The notes: generated by a model from the letters alone, not told the origin. Positions 34,018-43,575 are shown, counted from the first letter of the stretch. The stretch is DNA of 64,000 nt from Xylanibacter caecicola (GCF_013166515.1 NZ_JABKKJ010000001.1:62001-126000), one strand, 5' to 3'. A program made the numbers and translations.

Positions 34018-35691
34018 TCACTGCTTCTTTGGCGTCAGCAGAGCCTTGTATTCATCCGGATTGTTGATAAGTCTCACCGCCTCTTTCATCTGTGTGTCGT
34101 ACCTCAGTCCATACTCCGTGACGCCTGCCTGATAGTAATATGCGGCAAGTATTTCGGCGGCAAGCATCTGTTTAATGTCCTCTTTGTTGTAGTCGAGGTC
34201 GTGTTCGAGATTGTGTGTCAGTTTTTTCTTAAGCCTCTCGAAGTCCTCTTTTGCCTCTTCGTAATAGCCTTCGAACTTTGCCAGCTTCTCAAGATTTGCA
34301 AGATACTTCTCGCTCTCATGGTCGTATGTAAAACCGCTCTTTAACACCAGTTTCTTGAATTCTTCATACTCTTCGTCCGTGATGTCGAATTCGGCTGCCG
34401 GAGCGATGGTCTCATGCTTTGTAATATAGTTCACAACATAGTCGAGCATCACCTCCGTGGAGTCCATTCCCGACGATGCCAGATAGAAAACGATGTTCGG
34501 AAGTGAGTCGGGCTTTACCTCTATGTCGGGCATTATGCCGCCTCCGTCGCGTACTTCGCGTCCGTTTGCCGTGTGGAACACACGCGTCAGCGAGTCGGGT
34601 ATGTGCTCGCGGTATCCGCCGCGTGAGTGCTTGTAGTTTATCGCCTGTATGCACCGACCGCTGGGTATGTAATACTTGCTTGTCGTGAGCTTGAGGTTTC
34701 CGTTGTAAGGCAGGTCTACAGTCATCTGCACCAGTCCCTTTCCATAAGTCCGCGTGCCCAATATCACGGCACGGTCAAGGTCTTGCAGCGCTCCGCTCGT
34801 TATCTCGCTCGAACTTGCCGTACTGCCGTTTACCATTACAACCACGGGTATCACCGTGTCTATAGGTTCAGCCGTTGTCTTGTAATCATGGTTGACGCGC
34901 TTTAGCTTGCCCCTGTTCGACACCACATCCACACCTTTTGGGACGAACATATTCACTATATCCACCGCTTCCTGTTCCGATCCGCCACCGTTGCCGCGCA
35001 GATCCAGAACCAATCCTTTCATGCCTTTGTTCTTCATTTCGATAAAGGCGCGCCGTACATCTTTCGAACAGTTCTCGGTGAACGACGACAGCCGCAGGTA
35101 CCCCACGCTGTCTGTCCGCAGTCCGTAGTACGGCACCGGTGGGTTCTGTATCGTCCTACGGGTTATCCGCATCTGCATTGTCTTGCCCGTAGAGGGGCGT
35201 TTTACCTTCAGCATGAATGTCGTGCCGGGGTCTCCGCGCAGGTGCGAACTGACATAGCTCACATCTTTTCCCACCATCGTAGAGTCGTCGATGCTGAGTA
35301 TTATATCACCTTTCTTCAGTCCGGCTCTGTCTGCCGGCATGCCCTCGTAAGGCTCGTCTATCACCACGTTGCCTTCTTTCAGATTATAGCGTATAAGCGA
35401 GCCGATGCCGGCAAACTTTCCTGTATACAGCTCTTTCAGCTCTTTGTTGCGTTCTTCGGGAAAATATTCGGTGTAAGGGTCGAGACTGCGCAACATCGAT
35501 TTAACACCGTTGCCGATTACCTCGTCGGCATTCAGCGTGTCCACATACATCATGTCGAGATACTTGTAAATCTCGTTGAACACCTCAATGTTTTTCCCTG
35601 CATTGAAGTTATGGTCTCCGTTGTCCTGAGCCACGGCACCCGTGAACGGCAACAACAGCAGGAGAACTGTCTGGAAAAGTCTTTTTTTCAT
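34018..35691 (-). CDS. S41 family C-terminal processing peptidase, second copy
   Basis: 557 residues beginning with a signal peptide (MKKRLFQTVLLLLLPFTGAVAQ), which fixes the start at 35691. PDZ domain about 90-180 (GIGSLIRY... RAGLKKGDIILSIDD). Catalytic S293 (NGSTASSSE) and K318 (YGKGLVQ), 25 apart. The C-terminal 120 residues are charged and helical. It is related to but clearly different from the 31849-33441 protein; both together suggest separate substrates. Convergent with that gene. Confidence 0.92.
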   Translation of the reverse strand: MKKRLFQTVLLLLLPFTGAVAQDNGDHNFNAGKNIEVFNEIYKYLDMMYVDTLNADEVIGNGVKSMLRSLDPYTEYFPEERNKELKELYTGKFAGIGSLIRYNLKEGNVVIDEPYEGMPADRAGLKKGDIILSIDDSTMVGKDVSYVSSHLRGDPGTTFMLKVKRPSTGKTMQMRITRRTIQNPPVPYYGLRTDSVGYLRLSSFTENCSKDVRRAFIEMKNKGMKGLVLDLRGNGGGSEQEAVDIVNMFVPKGVDVVSNRGKLKRVNHDYKTTAEPIDTVIPVVVMVNGSTASSSEITSGALQDLDRAVILGTRTYGKGLVQMTVDLPYNGNLKLTTSKYYIPSGRCIQAINYKHSRGGYREHIPDSLTRVFHTANGREVRDGGGIMPDIEVKPDSLPNIVFYLASSGMDSTEVMLDYVVNYITKHETIAPAAEFDITDEEYEEFKKLVLKSGFTYDHESEKYLANLEKLAKFEGYYEEAKEDFERLKKKLTHNLEHDLDYNKEDIKQMLAAEILAAYYYQAGVTEYGLRYDTQMKEAVRLINNPDEYKALLTPKKQ

Positions 35692-35807
35692 TTGCGGTAT
35701 AACTGTTTTTAGGTTATGCAAAAATACATGTTTATAGCCGTAATAAGCCCTTTCTTCATATAAAAAAACAGTTTTTTAGGAGAAAAATCATTTTTTTTGC
35801 GAAATCG

Positions 35808-35839
35808 TTTGGAAGTTTCCGCTAAACTTCTTACCTTTG
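35808..35839 (+). promoter_or_regulatory. Promoter of tRNA-Asn
   Basis: TTTG at 35808-35811, 20-bp spacer, TACCTTTG at 35832-35839, 28 bp before the mature 5' end. Confidence 0.8.
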
Positions 35840-35867
35840 CAACCGCAATTAGAGATAATCGCACACT

Positions 35868-35941
35868 GCTTCAATAGCTCAGTTGGTTAGAGCACCTGAC
35901 TGTTAATCAGGGGGTCGTTGGTTCAAGCCCATCTTGAAGCG
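35868..35941 (+). tRNA. tRNA-Asn, anticodon GTT
   Basis: A 74-nt cloverleaf. The acceptor stem GCTTCAA/TTGAAGC pairs fully. D-arm GCTC/GAGC. Anticodon stem CCTGA/TCAGG with loop CTGTTAA, so GTT at 35902-35904 reads asparagine codons. The T-arm GTTGG/CCATC has one T-T mismatch at the second pair. CA follows the discriminator G, so the full CCA is not encoded. Confidence 0.93.
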
Positions 35942-35944
35942 CAT

Positions 35945-35977
35945 AAAGGAAGTTACCATGAGTGACTTCCTTTTTTG
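35945..35977 (+). terminator. Intrinsic terminator of tRNA-Asn
   Basis: AAAGGAAGT pairs with ACTTCCTTT around an 11-nt loop and runs into six to seven T residues. Confidence 0.8.
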
Positions 35978-36000
35978 TTTTATAACGAAAGGAGGATGAC

Positions 36001-36501
36001 ATGAAAAAACTTGTTTTTACGGTTCTTGCGGCGTGTGTGCTGGCAGGTTGCAGTGTCTTGCGTGAGGGCGACGGGATGACGCGTGCCGAGCGGAAGGAGG
36101 CAAAACGGAACATGATAACAAATGCCCTGGACGGCAGACGGTATGTAATAGAGGTGAGAACGGCAAATCCTCAGAGATATACGCAGGTGCCGTTAGACTA
36201 CGGCTATTCGCTCGAGATTGCCGGAGACACCTTGAAATCCTATCTGCCGTATTACGGACGGGCGTACAACATACCTTACGGAGGCGGAAAGGGACTTAAC
36301 TTCACCGCTCCCATAAGCGGTTATGACGACCGTGGCAGCCGACGTGGTGTAAGGCATATAGAGCTGACCGCCAAAAACGACGAAGACACCTATCTGTATA
36401 TAATAGATGTTTCTGATAGCGGATATGCTACCATCGACGTATCGTCGAGAGAGCGCGAGCGTATCAGTTTCAATGGCGAGATGAGTTTGGCGATGCCTTA
36501 G
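36001..36501 (+). CDS. DUF4251 family lipoprotein
   Basis: 166 residues with a lipoprotein signal: hydrophobic start and lipobox LAGC, cysteine 17. The rest resembles the Bacteroidetes DUF4251 family, with the YGYSLEI...YLPYYGRAY block near the middle and a beta-rich C-terminal half. It probably sits in the cell envelope; the function is unknown. A purine-rich ribosome site (AAAGGAGG) lies 4 bp before the ATG. It follows tRNA-Asn and its terminator. Confidence 0.85.
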   Translation: MKKLVFTVLAACVLAGCSVLREGDGMTRAERKEAKRNMITNALDGRRYVIEVRTANPQRYTQVPLDYGYSLEIAGDTLKSYLPYYGRAYNIPYGGGKGLNFTAPISGYDDRGSRRGVRHIELTAKNDEDTYLYIIDVSDSGYATIDVSSRERERISFNGEMSLAMP

Positions 36502-36617
36502 GGCAATTAAGAATTAAGAGTTAAGAATGAAGGATTCGAAGGTGTGATGAGTTTAGTTGCGTCTTGAGGCGCTTTGATGAGGTGTGAATACGCCGGTCGG
36601 CGCCGGTATATAAAACC

Positions 36618-36655
36618 AAAAAGCTCCCGATGCAACCTGCATCGGGAGCTTTTTT
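36618..36655. terminator. bidirectional terminator between the lipoprotein gene and pnp
   Basis: A perfect 17-bp stem, 36618-36634 with 36638-36654, around the 3-nt loop ACC. GC-rich CTCCCGATGCA core with A-run on the left and T-run on the right, so it can end transcription from both convergent genes. Confidence 0.92.
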
Positions 36656-36665
36656 ATTATCTCAT

Positions 36666-38990
36666 TCAGTCTATATCCGAACCGTGGTCGAGACTGTCGT
36701 TGAAGTCTTTCGGCTCACGTTCCGCCATAGGGTCATGATAGTCGTTGTTCTCGCGGTGCTCGAAGCGGCGCGGTTCTCCGTTTCCGAAGCGGTTGCCACG
36801 CTCCTGGCGCGGACGGCGCTCGGGACGCGGACGGCGTTCGCGCTCAACATATCCTTCCGGTTTCGGTATGAGCACGCGGTGAGAGAGCTTGTATTTGCCC
36901 GTCTTCTGGTCGATTTCCATGAGTTTTACGGAAATCTTATCACCCTCTTTCAGACCTGCTGCCTCAACTGTTTCAAGGCGCTTCCAGTCTATTTCGGAGA
37001 TGTGTAGAAGTCCGTCTTTGCCCGGCATTATCTCTACGAAGCATCCGTAAGGCATGATAGAACGTATTGTTCCCTCATATACCTCGCCAACTTCGGGAAT
37101 GGCAACGATAGCCTTTATCTTAGCCATTGCAGAGTTTATGCTGTCCTTGTTGGGGGCGCTTACCTGCACCTTGCCCTTGCCTTCTACCTCGTCGATGGTG
37201 ATTACGGCACCCGATTCTTCCTGTATCTGCTGGATAATCTTTCCGCCCGGACCGATAACGGCACCTATGAACTCTTTAGGAATTTCTATTACCTCGATGC
37301 GAGGAACCTGCGGTTTCAGCTCTGCACGTGGCTCTGCGATAGTGTCGGTGAGTTTTCCGAGGATATACTCACGACCCTGCTTTGCCTGAAGAAGCGCCTT
37401 TTCGAGGATGTCGAAGCTCAGACCGTCGCACTTGATGTCCATCTGTGTTGCCGTAAGTCCGTCTTTCGTACCCGTTGTCTTGAAGTCCATGTCGCCCAAG
37501 TGATCCTCATCACCGAGGATATCGCTGAGCACCGCATACTTGTCTTCGCCCGGGTTCTTTATCAGCCCCATTGCAATACCGCTGACAGGTTTAGCCATTG
37601 GCACGCCGGCATCCATCAGTGCAAGCGTTCCGGCGCATACTGTTGCCATTGAAGAAGAACCGTTGCTCTCGAGTATCTGCGATACGATACGTACCGTGTA
37701 AGGATAGTCTGCCGGTATCTGACCCTTCAATGCACGCCATGCAAGGTGTCCGTGACCTATCTCACGACGACCTACGCCACGCTGTGCCCTTGCCTCGCCT
37801 GTGCAGAAAGGCGGGAAGTTGTAGTGCAGCAGGAAACGCATGTAGCTCTTGTCGAGCACGTCGTCCACCATCTTTTCGTCCAGTTTTGTTCCCAGAGTAC
37901 ACGTCGTGAGGCTCTGTGTCTCGCCGCGTGTGAACAGGGAACTGCCGTGAGGCATGGGAAGAGGACTCACCTCGCACCAGATGGGGCGTATCTCGTCCGT
38001 CTTGCGACCGTCGAGGCGCTTGCCTTCGTCAAGGATGCAACGACGCATGGCGTCGCGTTCAACATCGTGGTAGTAACGGTCTATGAGCGCGCATTTCTCT
38101 TCCAGCTCTTCGTCTGTCAACTCCGTGTGAGCAGCCTTGTAGCTTTCTGTGAAGTCTGCCTTTATCTGTTCGAAAGCCTCGCCGCGTGTCTTCTTGTCAC
38201 GGTCGCCCGACTCTGCTATGGCATAGCACTTGTCGTATGTGGCGTTGCGCAACTCTTCGCGCAGTTCGTCATCGTTAACCTCGTGGCAGTATTCGCGCTT
38301 TATGTCGGTGCCAAGTTCCTTTGACAGTTCTTCCTGAAGTTCGCACATCGGGCGGATAGCATCCTGTGCCACCTTGAGAGCCTGCAGAAGATCCTGTTCG
38401 GACACTTCCTTCATCTCTCCCTCTACCATCATGATGTTGTCTTTCGAGGCACCTACCATAATGTCCATGTCCGCCTCTTTCATCTGCTCGAATGTAGGAT
38501 TGACCACATATTCGCCGTTTACACGTGCAATACGTACCTCCGAGATAGGGCACTCGAATGGAATATCTGAGCATGCCAGAGCTGCAGAAGCAGCGAAACC
38601 TGCCAGCGCATCGGGCTGATCTACACCGTCTGCAGAGAACAGGATAACGTTGACATACACTTCAGCGTGGAAGTCTGAAGGGAACAGGGGGCGCAGGGCG
38701 CGGTCTACAAGGCGGCATGTCAGTATTTCGTTGTCGCTTGCCTTACCCTCGCGTTTTGTAAATCCGCCGGGGAAACGTCCCGCTGCGGCATACTGTTCTC
38801 TGTACTCTACCTGCAAAGGCATGAAATCTGTTCCGGGAACTGCATCTTTTGCGGCACAAACAGTAGCAAGCAATACGGTGTTGCCCATACGCAGCACGCA
38901 CGAGCCGTCTGCCTGTTTTGCCACTTTCCCGGTCTCAATGCTGATGGTTCTGCCATCGGGCAGTGAGACTGTTTTCGTAATTACGTTCAT
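36666..38990 (-). CDS. pnp: polyribonucleotide nucleotidyltransferase
   Basis: 774 residues. PNPase degrades RNA from the 3' end using phosphate. Two RNase PH-like domains (residues 1-210 and about 310-545), then a KH domain ([23 protein letters not shown]) and an S1 domain ([28 protein letters not shown]). The tail is arginine- and acid-rich ([18 protein letters not shown]), longer than in E. coli, and may bind RNA or partners. The -7 element TACCTTTG at 39036-39043 on the minus strand is 46 bp before the start codon. Confidence 0.97.
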   Translation of the reverse strand: MNVITKTVSLPDGRTISIETGKVAKQADGSCVLRMGNTVLLATVCAAKDAVPGTDFMPLQVEYREQYAAAGRFPGGFTKREGKASDNEILTCRLVDRALRPLFPSDFHAEVYVNVILFSADGVDQPDALAGFAASAALACSDIPFECPISEVRIARVNGEYVVNPTFEQMKEADMDIMVGASKDNIMMVEGEMKEVSEQDLLQALKVAQDAIRPMCELQEELSKELGTDIKREYCHEVNDDELREELRNATYDKCYAIAESGDRDKKTRGEAFEQIKADFTESYKAAHTELTDEELEEKCALIDRYYHDVERDAMRRCILDEGKRLDGRKTDEIRPIWCEVSPLPMPHGSSLFTRGETQSLTTCTLGTKLDEKMVDDVLDKSYMRFLLHYNFPPFCTGEARAQRGVGRREIGHGHLAWRALKGQIPADYPYTVRIVSQILESNGSSSMATVCAGTLALMDAGVPMAKPVSGIAMGLIKNPGEDKYAVLSDILGDEDHLGDMDFKTTGTKDGLTATQMDIKCDGLSFDILEKALLQAKQGREYILGKLTDTIAEPRAELKPQVPRIEVIEIPKEFIGAVIGPGGKIIQQIQEESGAVITIDEVEGKGKVQVSAPNKDSINSAMAKIKAIVAIPEVGEVYEGTIRSIMPYGCFVEIMPGKDGLLHISEIDWKRLETVEAAGLKEGDKISVKLMEIDQKTGKYKLSHRVLIPKPEGYVERERRPRPERRPRQERGNRFGNGEPRRFEHRENNDYHDPMAEREPKDFNDSLDHGSDID

Positions 38991-39035
38991 CTAAAAAATT
39001 AAAACTAAATTGTTTCTACATCTAAAATTGTGGGG

Positions 39036-39043
39036 CAAAGGTA
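39036..39043 (-). promoter_or_regulatory. -7 element of pnp
   Basis: TACCTTTG on the minus strand. The region from here to the repeat at 39250 shows nothing else that I recognise. Confidence 0.6.
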
Positions 39044-39249
39044 CTTAATAAATGCTTAAAAAACGAGCGTTTTATGCGAAATATACACTTAATTTATACT
39101 AAAAGAGGGTGTTACTTAAGGTTTTGTAACAACGTTGGCGCGTTGTGACATGTGGCTTTACGAGATGTGGTGTCGTCTTTCCGAAGACGTTAGCGGAATG
39201 ACCTCGAACGGTTGTATTACGTTTGTAAAATTACGGTTTGTAAATTATT

Positions 39250-39362
39250 GAAAATCAAGATGATACCTTTTGACGTCTAAAAGACCACCTTTCAGGAGCC
39301 AAAAGGTGCCCTTTTGAACTCTGAAAGGTGGTCTTTTATATGCCAAGAGATCGTCTCTTGAA
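39250..39362. repeat. AAAGGTGCCCTTT array, copy E
   Basis: Five units (TGATACCTTTTG, AAAAGACCACCTTTC, AAAAGGTGCCCTTTTG, GAAAGGTGGTCTTTT, AAGAGATCGTCTCTT); units two and four are inverse complements, so a long hairpin can form. Confidence 0.82.
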
Positions 39363-39374
39363 AACAAAAGCATT

Positions 39375-39660
39375 GAATTTGTTGTTTTGCTCTCGTCTTA
39401 TCGCTATATTTGACGTCGTCTTTGCCTCCGTCCAATATACTCCCGCTCGGCAAAAAACAAATGAATTTGTTGTTTTGTTCTCGTCTTATCGCTATATTTG
39501 ACGTCGTCTTTGCCTCCGTCCAATATACTCCCGCTCGGCAAAAAACAAATGAATTTGTTGTTTTGCTCTCGTCTTATCGCTATATTTGACGTCGTCTTTG
39601 CCTCCGTCCAATATACTCCCGCTCGGCAAAAAACAAATGAATTTGTTGTTTTGCTCTCGA
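39375..39660 (+). repeat. 88-bp tandem repeat carrying a promoter, upstream of crcB
   Basis: Three nearly identical 88-bp units, beginning at 39375, 39463 and 39551, and a partial fourth at 39639. Each full unit contains TTG, 20 bp, TATATTTG, the Bacteroidetes promoter. The last partial unit supplies the promoter of crcB. A single inverted relative lies upstream of the PfkB gene (about 43576-43655). Confidence 0.92.
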
Positions 39661-39676
39661 CTTATGCGTATATTTG
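39646..39676 (+). promoter_or_regulatory. Promoter of crcB
   Basis: TTG at 39646-39648, 20-bp spacer, TATATTTG at 39669-39676. Only 4 bp lie between the -7 element and the ATG at 39681, so the mRNA should be leaderless or nearly so. Confidence 0.75.
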
Positions 39677-39680
39677 CACA

Positions 39681-40058
39681 ATGTTAAAGAACATAATACT
39701 TGTGGCGGCGGGAGGTGCGGCAGGCAGTGTGGTGAGATATCTGATGTCGCGTGTCGTGAACGGACTTGTCGCAGTGTCGTTTCCTTCAGGCACCATGTTT
39801 GTCAATGTCGCAGGGTGCCTGTTCATAGGTTTTGTCTATGGGCTTTGTGCCGGCAAGTGCCGTATGGACGGCAATATGTCGCTTTTGCTCACCACAGGCT
39901 TTTGCGGCGGCTTCACAACTTTCAGTACCTTTGCGTCAGAGTCGCTTGAACTCTTCCGTTCGGGTAGTGTCATTGCAGGTGCTCTCTATGCCGGCGTCAG
40001 CGTGGCGCTGGGGCTGGCGGCGGTGGCTTTAGGCATGCAGATAACAAAAATGATATAA
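39681..40058 (+). CDS. crcB: fluoride channel CrcB/Fluc
   Basis: 125 residues, four hydrophobic segments, normal for a Fluc subunit that exports fluoride. Signature GGAAGSVVRYLMS near the N-terminus and TTGFCGGFTTFSTFASE in the middle, with the polar Thr/Ser/Phe residues of the fluoride track. The start at 39681 is chosen over a longer reading that would translate the 88-bp repeats. I looked for a fluoride riboswitch before it and saw none. The next gene starts 1 bp after the stop. Confidence 0.95.
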   Translation: MLKNIILVAAGGAAGSVVRYLMSRVVNGLVAVSFPSGTMFVNVAGCLFIGFVYGLCAGKCRMDGNMSLLLTTGFCGGFTTFSTFASESLELFRSGSVIAGALYAGVSVALGLAAVALGMQITKMI

Positions 40059-40059
40059 C

Positions 40060-41226
40060 ATGAAAAAGACTATTTTCAATCTTTTCGCGGTTACCGCCGT
40101 AGTGGTTGCCGCGTTTACACTTGGTTCGTGCGGAAACAAGAAATTCCGCATAGACGGACAGATAAGCGGGGCGGACGGCTCCATGCTTTATCTCGAAAAC
40201 CTCAGTTTGGACGGTCCGGTGGCTGTAGACTCGGTGAAACTTGGTGCCGAGGGTACGTTCGAGTTTACCGGAGACGCTTCGCAGGCTCCCGAGTTTTATC
40301 GTCTGAGGATAGAGGGAGACATTGTCAACATAAGCATAGACTCGACGGAGACGGTAAGTATAAAGGCTTCGATGCCGGGAATGGCGGCAAACTACACTGT
40401 CGAAGGCTCTGAAAACTGTGCAGTGATAAAAGAGCTTGCGATGAAGCAGATGGCTCTTCAGACACAGATCATTGCAATACAGAACAATGCCATGCTTGGG
40501 CTTGATGCTACAAGAGACAGCATCATGAAGATTATAGACGCATATAAGAACGATGTGAAGATGAACTATATCTTCAAGGATCCTATGAAGTCGTCGTCAT
40601 ATTTTGCCCTTTTCCAGACTATAGGCAACAGTCTTATCTTCAACCCGCGTCAGAATGAGGATGACATAAAGGTTTTTGCAGCGGTTGCCACGAGTTGGGA
40701 CGTATATCATCCGGATGCCGTGCGAGGCAAGAACCTTCACAACATAACGATAGAGGGAATGAAGAACATACGCATAGTGCAGAATAAGATGGCGAAGCAA
40801 GGTATCGACCCGAGCCGCATCACGGTGTCGAATATCATCGATGTAACACTTCTCGACAACAAGGGAAAAGCCCGCAGCCTAACAGATCTTAAAGGTAGTG
40901 TGGTGTTGTTGGATTTCCATGTCTTCGGCACGAAGGAGTCTACAAAGCGTATAATGAAACTCCGCGAGATTTACAACAAGTATCATGACCGCGGATTGGA
41001 GATATATCAGGTATCTCTCGACCCCGACGAGCACTTCTGGAAGACGCAGACGGCGGCACTGCCGTGGATAAGCGTGAGAGATCCGCAGGGATTGAACTCC
41101 CGCAACCTGTCGTCGTATAACGTTCAAAGCCTGCCCACATTCTTCCTCGTAGACCGCAGTAACGTGCTTTATAAGCGCGATGCGCAGATACAGGATCTGG
41201 ACGCAGAGATACAGAAACTTCTTTAA
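40060..41226 (+). CDS. thioredoxin-fold lipoprotein, DUF4369 plus TlpA-like domain without CxxC
   Basis: 388 residues. Lipoprotein signal with cysteine 24 (LGSC). Residues 28-130 resemble the DUF4369 beta domain, then a helical linker, then a thioredoxin/AhpC-type domain from about 268 (VTLLDNKGKARSLTDLKGSVVLLDFHVFG). Where redox-active members have WCxxC this one has FHVFGTKEST, so it has no redox cysteine pair and cannot be a standard disulfide reductase. The cis-Pro region LPTFFLVD is kept. It may bind thiol proteins or serve a structural role. It starts 1 bp after crcB. Confidence 0.85.
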   Translation: MKKTIFNLFAVTAVVVAAFTLGSCGNKKFRIDGQISGADGSMLYLENLSLDGPVAVDSVKLGAEGTFEFTGDASQAPEFYRLRIEGDIVNISIDSTETVSIKASMPGMAANYTVEGSENCAVIKELAMKQMALQTQIIAIQNNAMLGLDATRDSIMKIIDAYKNDVKMNYIFKDPMKSSSYFALFQTIGNSLIFNPRQNEDDIKVFAAVATSWDVYHPDAVRGKNLHNITIEGMKNIRIVQNKMAKQGIDPSRITVSNIIDVTLLDNKGKARSLTDLKGSVVLLDFHVFGTKESTKRIMKLREIYNKYHDRGLEIYQVSLDPDEHFWKTQTAALPWISVRDPQGLNSRNLSSYNVQSLPTFFLVDRSNVLYKRDAQIQDLDAEIQKLL

Positions 41227-41390
41227 TTAAGAATTAAGAGGAGGGAAATTAAAAATTAAGAGGTAAGAATTAAGAAAATATGCCTTGGGCGGATATCTAT
41301 AGGACCTATAGGACTTATAAGACCTATAAAGCTTATACACCGCTCAAGGCATATTCTCTTAATTCTTATCTCTTAATTCTTAATTATTCA
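41224..41390. terminator. inverted-repeat element between convergent genes, second copy
   Basis: The arms carry TTAAGAATTAAG units and then AAAATATGCCTTGGGCGG on the left, CCGCTCAAGGCATATT on the right. The loop holds four 9-nt units ('ATAGGACCT', 'ATAGGACTT', 'ATAAGACCT'). It contains the stop codons of both convergent genes. Same plan as 16739-16879. Confidence 0.7.
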
Positions 41391-42570
41391 ATATCTTCTC
41401 CGCCATAGCCCGTCCGAGCGCCTCGCACTGTGCCTTGACATCGACGTTCATGTTCTGTTTCATTTCCACGGGCACACCCACCGGCTCGAAGTGTATATGG
41501 TGCTCGTTCCAATCGGCAATCTTGCCGGCTGCCTTTCCTGCCCAGGCATAGCTGCCGAACCAGCCTATGTAGTGACGGTTCTTTATGTCGCGACCGGCAA
41601 TCTCGCTAAGCAGCACATCCATTTCATGATACAGTCCGGCGTTGTATGTCGGTGCACCGACGATGAGTCCGCGATAGCGGAAGATATCGCGAAGGATATA
41701 AGAGTGGTGGGTGGTCGACACGTTGTACACCGCTATGTTGCGGATGCCCGCCTCGCTTGCCGCACGCGCTATCGTCTCAGCCATCTTCTCCGTGTTGCCG
41801 TACATCGTGCCGTAGCATATCACAAGCCCGTCTTCGGTCTCGTAGCGGCTCATACGGTCGTACATGCCTATAACGCGCTCTATATTGTCGTGCCATACGG
41901 GACCATGTGTGGAGCAGATGTAGTCAAGCTGTATGCCGGCGAGCTTTTTCAGGGCGTTCTGAACAGGCGTGCCGTATTTTCCGACGATGTTCGAGTAGTA
42001 GCGTATCATTTCCAACCAGAAGCTGTCACAGTTCATGTCAGAGTCTACCACGGCACCGTTAAGCGCGCCGAAACATCCGAAAGCATCGCCCGAAAACAGT
42101 ATATTGGACGTAGTGTCGAATGTTACCATTGTCTCTGGCCAGTGCACCATGGGAGTAAGCACAAACTTAAGGGTATGTTTTCCCAGGCAGAGCGTATCGC
42201 CGTTTTTCACCTCCACACGGTTGTCGGTAATGCCATAGAACCCTGCTGCCATGTCAAATGTCTTCTTGTTGCCAACCACCTGCACGCCCGGATAATACTT
42301 CTTTATCAGTGCCAGCGAACCGCTGTGGTCCGGTTCCATGTGGTTTATCACCACATAGTCAATCGGTTTGTCTCCTATGACATCGCGTATGTTTTCGAGA
42401 AACTGGAAGAAGAAATCCCCTTCGACAGTGTCGACAAGACACACCTTCTCGTCGTTTATGATATACGAGTTGTACGAAACACCGTCGGGCAATGGCCACA
42501 AACCCTCGAACAGATGCTTGTGGCGGTCGTTTACACCGACATAAAACACACCGTTTGTAATCTCTTTCAT
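41380..42570 (-). CDS. flavodiiron protein, FprA family A-type flavoprotein
   Basis: 396 residues. The N-terminal metallo-beta-lactamase-like domain has the diiron motif NHMEPDHSG (H-x-E-x-D-H) and the later HWPETM and STHGP ligands. The C-terminal flavodoxin domain has YGTMYGNTEKMAETIARA for FMN. The enzyme reduces oxygen to water, or NO to N2O, protecting an anaerobe. It needs a rubredoxin or similar donor, not found here. It follows the PfkB gene by 32 bp on the same strand. Confidence 0.95.
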   Translation of the reverse strand: MKEITNGVFYVGVNDRHKHLFEGLWPLPDGVSYNSYIINDEKVCLVDTVEGDFFFQFLENIRDVIGDKPIDYVVINHMEPDHSGSLALIKKYYPGVQVVGNKKTFDMAAGFYGITDNRVEVKNGDTLCLGKHTLKFVLTPMVHWPETMVTFDTTSNILFSGDAFGCFGALNGAVVDSDMNCDSFWLEMIRYYSNIVGKYGTPVQNALKKLAGIQLDYICSTHGPVWHDNIERVIGMYDRMSRYETEDGLVICYGTMYGNTEKMAETIARAASEAGIRNIAVYNVSTTHHSYILRDIFRYRGLIVGAPTYNAGLYHEMDVLLSEIAGRDIKNRHYIGWFGSYAWAGKAAGKIADWNEHHIHFEPVGVPVEMKQNMNVDVKAQCEALGRAMAEKILNN

Positions 42571-42602
42571 GTTTTTTATATTTTATGTTTATAGTACTTT
42601 TC

Positions 42603-43541
42603 TCATTCTTCAATCTTTCCCAGACTCTCGCCGAACTCCCGTGATATGGAGTTTCCCATGTTGCGGCAGCACTCCGCCGAGAAGTTGCGGGCACATCCGA
42701 TGAGGCTGTCCCATTGTCCTTCGGTCAGTCCGAACTCAATGTCGGCGCGGCGTATGCCGTATTTCAGCATTCCGTAGACAAACCCCGCGTTGAAGTTGTC
42801 ACCTGCACCGATAGTGCTTACGGTGTCGGTTACAGCCACTTCATAGCTCTTCGAGAATCCGTTCTCGCCGCGCACCTCAACCGGTTCGGCACCGCGGGTG
42901 TATATAAACTTGCGGCAGTAGAAAGACACTTCCGACTTGTACACCGCATCGGGGTCATCTTTCCTGTACATCACACGGAAGTCTTCGTGACTACCGCGTA
43001 CGATGTCGGCAAGTTCGAGGTTCTCAAGAATGTTCGGCGTGAGCTTTATCACCTCTCCCTCGTGTGACGGGCGGAAGTTTACATCGTAGTATAATATCGC
43101 CCCGCAGTTGTGTGCATGCTTTAGAAAAGCTGCCACCTGGGCACGTATTACGGGATTTACGGCGTAGTATGAGCCGAAGAGCACGATGTCGTCGGGCTGT
43201 ACGTCGGGTAGGACAAAGTCGAACTTGTCGTTGGGATGATCCTTGTAGAATATGTATTCGGCGTCGTTTTTCTCGTTGAGAAACGCCAGCGACAGGGGAG
43301 ACTTGGTGTCCTTGAACATGTTCACGCCGTCGGCATTCACACCGTTCTCACGCAGATATTCTATCGTGCGGCGCCCAATCCTGTCGTCGCCCACTTCTCC
43401 GAAGAATGCCACGTTTGCTCCGGCGCGTCCCAAGGAAATGACGCTGTTGTATACAGAACCGCCCGGCACCGCGCTAACGGGAAGGTCGTCGCGGAAGATT
43501 ATGTCAAGCACTGTCTCTCCTATACCTATTATCTTACGCAT
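42603..43541 (-). CDS. PfkB family carbohydrate kinase
   Basis: 312 residues of the ribokinase/fructokinase family. GGSVYNSVISLGRAGANVAFFGEVGDD is the N-terminal substrate motif, and TIGAGDNFNAGF near residue 255 is the catalytic signature with its Asp base. Likely a cytoplasmic sugar kinase, perhaps for fructose; the substrate cannot be assigned. The start at 43541 is preferred because a promoter lies at 43576-43606 and a longer reading would extend through it. Confidence 0.9.
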   Translation of the reverse strand: MRKIIGIGETVLDIIFRDDLPVSAVPGGSVYNSVISLGRAGANVAFFGEVGDDRIGRRTIEYLRENGVNADGVNMFKDTKSPLSLAFLNEKNDAEYIFYKDHPNDKFDFVLPDVQPDDIVLFGSYYAVNPVIRAQVAAFLKHAHNCGAILYYDVNFRPSHEGEVIKLTPNILENLELADIVRGSHEDFRVMYRKDDPDAVYKSEVSFYCRKFIYTRGAEPVEVRGENGFSKSYEVAVTDTVSTIGAGDNFNAGFVYGMLKYGIRRADIEFGLTEGQWDSLIGCARNFSAECCRNMGNSISREFGESLGKIEE

Positions 43542-43575
43542 TGTTTTTTTAGTTTCATTAATGATAGAACGTATG

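Noticed and set aside
39375-39660. CRISPR array
   Set aside because: The units are contiguous 88-bp tandem copies without distinct spacers, and no cas gene is near.
39361-39680. fluoride riboswitch before crcB
   Set aside because: The promoter lies 4 bp before the ATG and no pseudoknot-like conserved sequence is seen.
39498-40058. longer crcB starting at 39498
   Set aside because: The extra 61 residues translate the 88-bp promoter repeats; the short form has the normal Fluc N-terminus.
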